Shown here in pieces: positions 19,885 through 21,530 of a stretch of DNA of 21,530 nt. The position numbers were made by a program, and so were the translations under genes. Location: assembly GCA_049999765.1 (NCBI GenBank), contig JBNGIQ010004265.1, forward strand, positions 1 through 21,530, in the 5' to 3' direction. The DNA is from Phaeoceros laevis (lineage: Eukaryota; Anthocerotophyta; Anthocerotopsida; Notothyladales). The number at the start of each line of letters is the position of its first letter. The stretch's first letter is position 1. Below the pieces are notes generated by a model. It worked only from the letters and a program-made list of their open reading frames with translations, ran no database searches and was not told where the DNA came from.

Positions 19885-20395
19885 TAGCAGGTGGATGGGA
19901 GCATACATTAAGAGCAACTGACCAAGATTCACGCTCTTTTTATTTTTCAATCATGGGAAACATATATGTAGGGAGAGTAATGGTCAGCCACTCTTTGTAT
20001 CTGTAGACCTTTTCAACACTCGTGCCCGCACAATGTCCGCTGTGTGACAACAGCAGAAAGGAGCATTCACGCCCTTGTACTGCGGGATAGGGGCTGGATT
20101 GTTCCTGGATATCAAGGATCCTGCTTCGGACGGCTGGTCATGTGTACCCTGGGAGCTCGAGCTGGCTACAGGTACGAACAAATGGAACTCTTCCCAAGTC
20201 AAGCATCTCTTCACAACACTGCATGTGCGTGTTTAGGTGAATTGGTAGAGTCTAGCTACCTGATTTCACAACTTTGAGTATCTTGGGTACTTTGAGTGAA
20301 ACTTTTACATTCTGTGAGACTATACTGCCTGCAGGTGACAATCGACTACACGGAAATTTTGAAAGTCTCAAGAGTTCCTGGCAGCTAGAGTGAAT
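19885..20395 (+). pseudogene. relic of the U-box/SPRY gene 5' region
   Basis: 19885-20180 aligns with 11680-12000 (shared TGGTCAGCCACTC and the GGGAGxTCGAGCTxGCTACAGGTA block), and 20186-20395 aligns with 12590-12790 (CCAAGTCAAGC, TCTCTTCACAAC, CAGGTGACAATCGAC). The segment corresponding to about 12005-12588, holding exon 1, intron 1 and most of exon 2, is missing at 20180-20186. The relic ends shortly after the start of exon 3, with no U-box or SPRY sequence. It cannot encode a protein. Confidence 0.75.
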
Positions 20396-20404
20396 CCGTG
20401 AATC

Positions 20405-20815
20405 CTGGTCAGCGACCCTGTGATCATGGCATTCCAGAAAAGTAGATCTCGATGAGGTACTTTCTCAAACTCACTCCTAGCATCCACAAGGCTACTGCAT
20501 TTTGCATATGCGTCCGCTAGCATTGCTCCCACACACAACTCCACTTTTTACAGCATGTGAGTGGATAGGTCAGCTCTACACTTGATACTGCCAGAGTACA
20601 GCGACCCCAAATGTTCTGTTGCCTGATGCCACACCCTCATGTTCCATCCGCGCATATAATTGCAGAGCCTCTTCAGCTGCTCCCATCTGGGCGTATGCAG
20701 TATCATGGGATTCTTGGAAACCATATTATGATGAGGCATTTCTCAAGAACCCACCTGTCCTCACATTCGGCATTCAAGTCGACAAGCGTGATCCCAACGT
20801 AGACATGTGCCTGGA
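20405..20815 (-). pseudogene. inverted PPR relic
   Basis: Read on the minus strand, this stretch matches copy B from about 10575 to 11085. It runs through AHVYVGITLVDLNAECE (compare AHVYVGTMLVDVYAKCG), the CCCATGATACT block, CAACAGAACATTTG, and then ATGCAAAATGCAGTAGCCTT up to TTTTCTGGAATGCCATGATC. About 80 bp of copy B (around 10830-10910) is missing and the frame is broken in several places. Confidence 0.75.
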
Positions 20816-20940
20816 TGTTGATGAAAAAATGCGAGAGTCCAGGGTGGAACCGAGCTCCTGCGCATTTGTTGCTGCATTGAAGGCTTGCAGGAGCTTTCAA
20901 GAAGGACTTGAGACGGGCTAGGCAACTCTATGCTGAGGTG
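20816..20940 (+). pseudogene. PPR relic, plus orientation, abutting the inverted piece
   Basis: DEKMRESRVEPSSCAFVAAL followed by KACRSF matches copy B at 10442-10560 and lies head-on against the inverted relic. At 20877 it keeps the base that copy B lost (GCATTGAAGGCTTGC), so it does not derive from copy B in its present state. Similarity fades after GCTGAGGTGGCTG at about 20945. Confidence 0.7.
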
Positions 20941-20945
20941 GCTGA

Positions 20946-21530
20946 GGCCTGTCCACAGTTTGCGTGTCTGGATGTTTCGAAGGTCCAGACGCCGTGTTCT
21001 CGTCGTGGTGAATTCAAGTCAAGAGATTTGGAGGACTGCTTTTACCACTGTAAACACTGCCCCTTCTGGAGCAATCTCCACCATCAAAGGACTTACGCCA
21101 CAGCTGTGCGTTGAGCTTCAGTCTGTCTTGCCCTTGCCCTGCTGCATTCGGACAGTTGCTTGGTCTTCTTCGGTGGTAGAATCTGTCAACACAATCAGAG
21201 GTGGGCGGGGACATACCGCGCTAGGGGAGGACGAGTGGCAGTTGCCTCCTGGCGAGGTGGGCTGCGGATCCGGATCCAGTGATCGTTGCACGGTTGGAGG
21301 GCTCATCAAGCGCTTCAACGAATAGAGTTGAAAACACAACGCTATTTTTCTTCCGTCCAAGTCGAGACCCGTCCGTCCACGTTAGTTATTCTTTGGGTCT
21401 TATGTGAAATCCTTCACTACGGCTAACTTTCGTTAATTTCTTACTTTCTCTTGAGGTGATTCCTCTCTAGGTGACCGCGTAGCCAGGTGAACTGCGTAGT
21501 TTACCACACCTTTCCTGCGGTCAATAGGGG
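20946..21530. other. intergenic, no gene recognised
   Basis: An open frame ending at 21325 (tail GGLIKRFNE) continues from the PPR relic but has no recognisable domain; it could be part of an exon of an unknown gene. The last 100 bases hold short near-repeats (GTGACCGCGTAG / GTGAACTGCGTAG at about 21471-21500). Confidence 0.35.

Overview
The window is nuclear DNA of a land plant. It carries spliced genes with GT-AG introns of about 90-165 bp, an LRR receptor-like protein, a U-box/SPRY protein and a long PPR RNA-editing factor. The PPR protein has a Lys-Pro box in place of the usual PG box and ends in VRH instead of DYW. That resembles the DYW:KP subtype, which is known from hornworts, lycophytes and ferns (the plants with U-to-C editing), so one of those lineages is most likely. 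Species cannot be read from the sequence.

Layout. 1-1150: intergenic, one weak minus-strand ORF. 1159-1311: small foldback repeat. 1380-1953: a dispersed repeat in minus orientation containing a tRNA-like Pol III promoter; a shorter copy lies in plus orientation at 3961-4330. 1960-2495: 5' relic of a PPR gene, duplicated from (or to) 9993-10485. 2496-5640: intergenic, with a second tRNA-like piece near 5103-5158. 5641-8986: promoter and five exons of a secreted LRR protein (925 aa). 8987-9992: nothing recognisable. 9993-11543: PPR pseudogene with several frameshifts. 11734-15379: four-exon gene for a 946-aa protein with an N-terminal four-helix-bundle (MLKL/HeLo-like) region, a coiled coil, a U-box and three SPRY domains. 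15630-19331: intact intronless PPR gene (1233 aa) with an internal 309-bp tandem array. 19430-19815: 3' PPR relic. 19885-20395: decayed second copy of the 5' end of the U-box/SPRY gene. 20405-20940: PPR relic, mostly inverted. 20941-21530: nothing recognisable.

Working together. The three intact genes share no obvious pathway: the LRR protein points to apoplastic recognition, the 4HB-U-box-SPRY protein to ubiquitin-linked signalling or cell death, and the PPR protein to organelle RNA editing. What ties the right half together is duplication. A PPR gene next to the U-box/SPRY gene appears to have been copied, and the copies were then broken by frameshifts, a deletion of about 0.6 kb and an inversion. 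The most notable item is the 4HB-U-box-triple-SPRY architecture.
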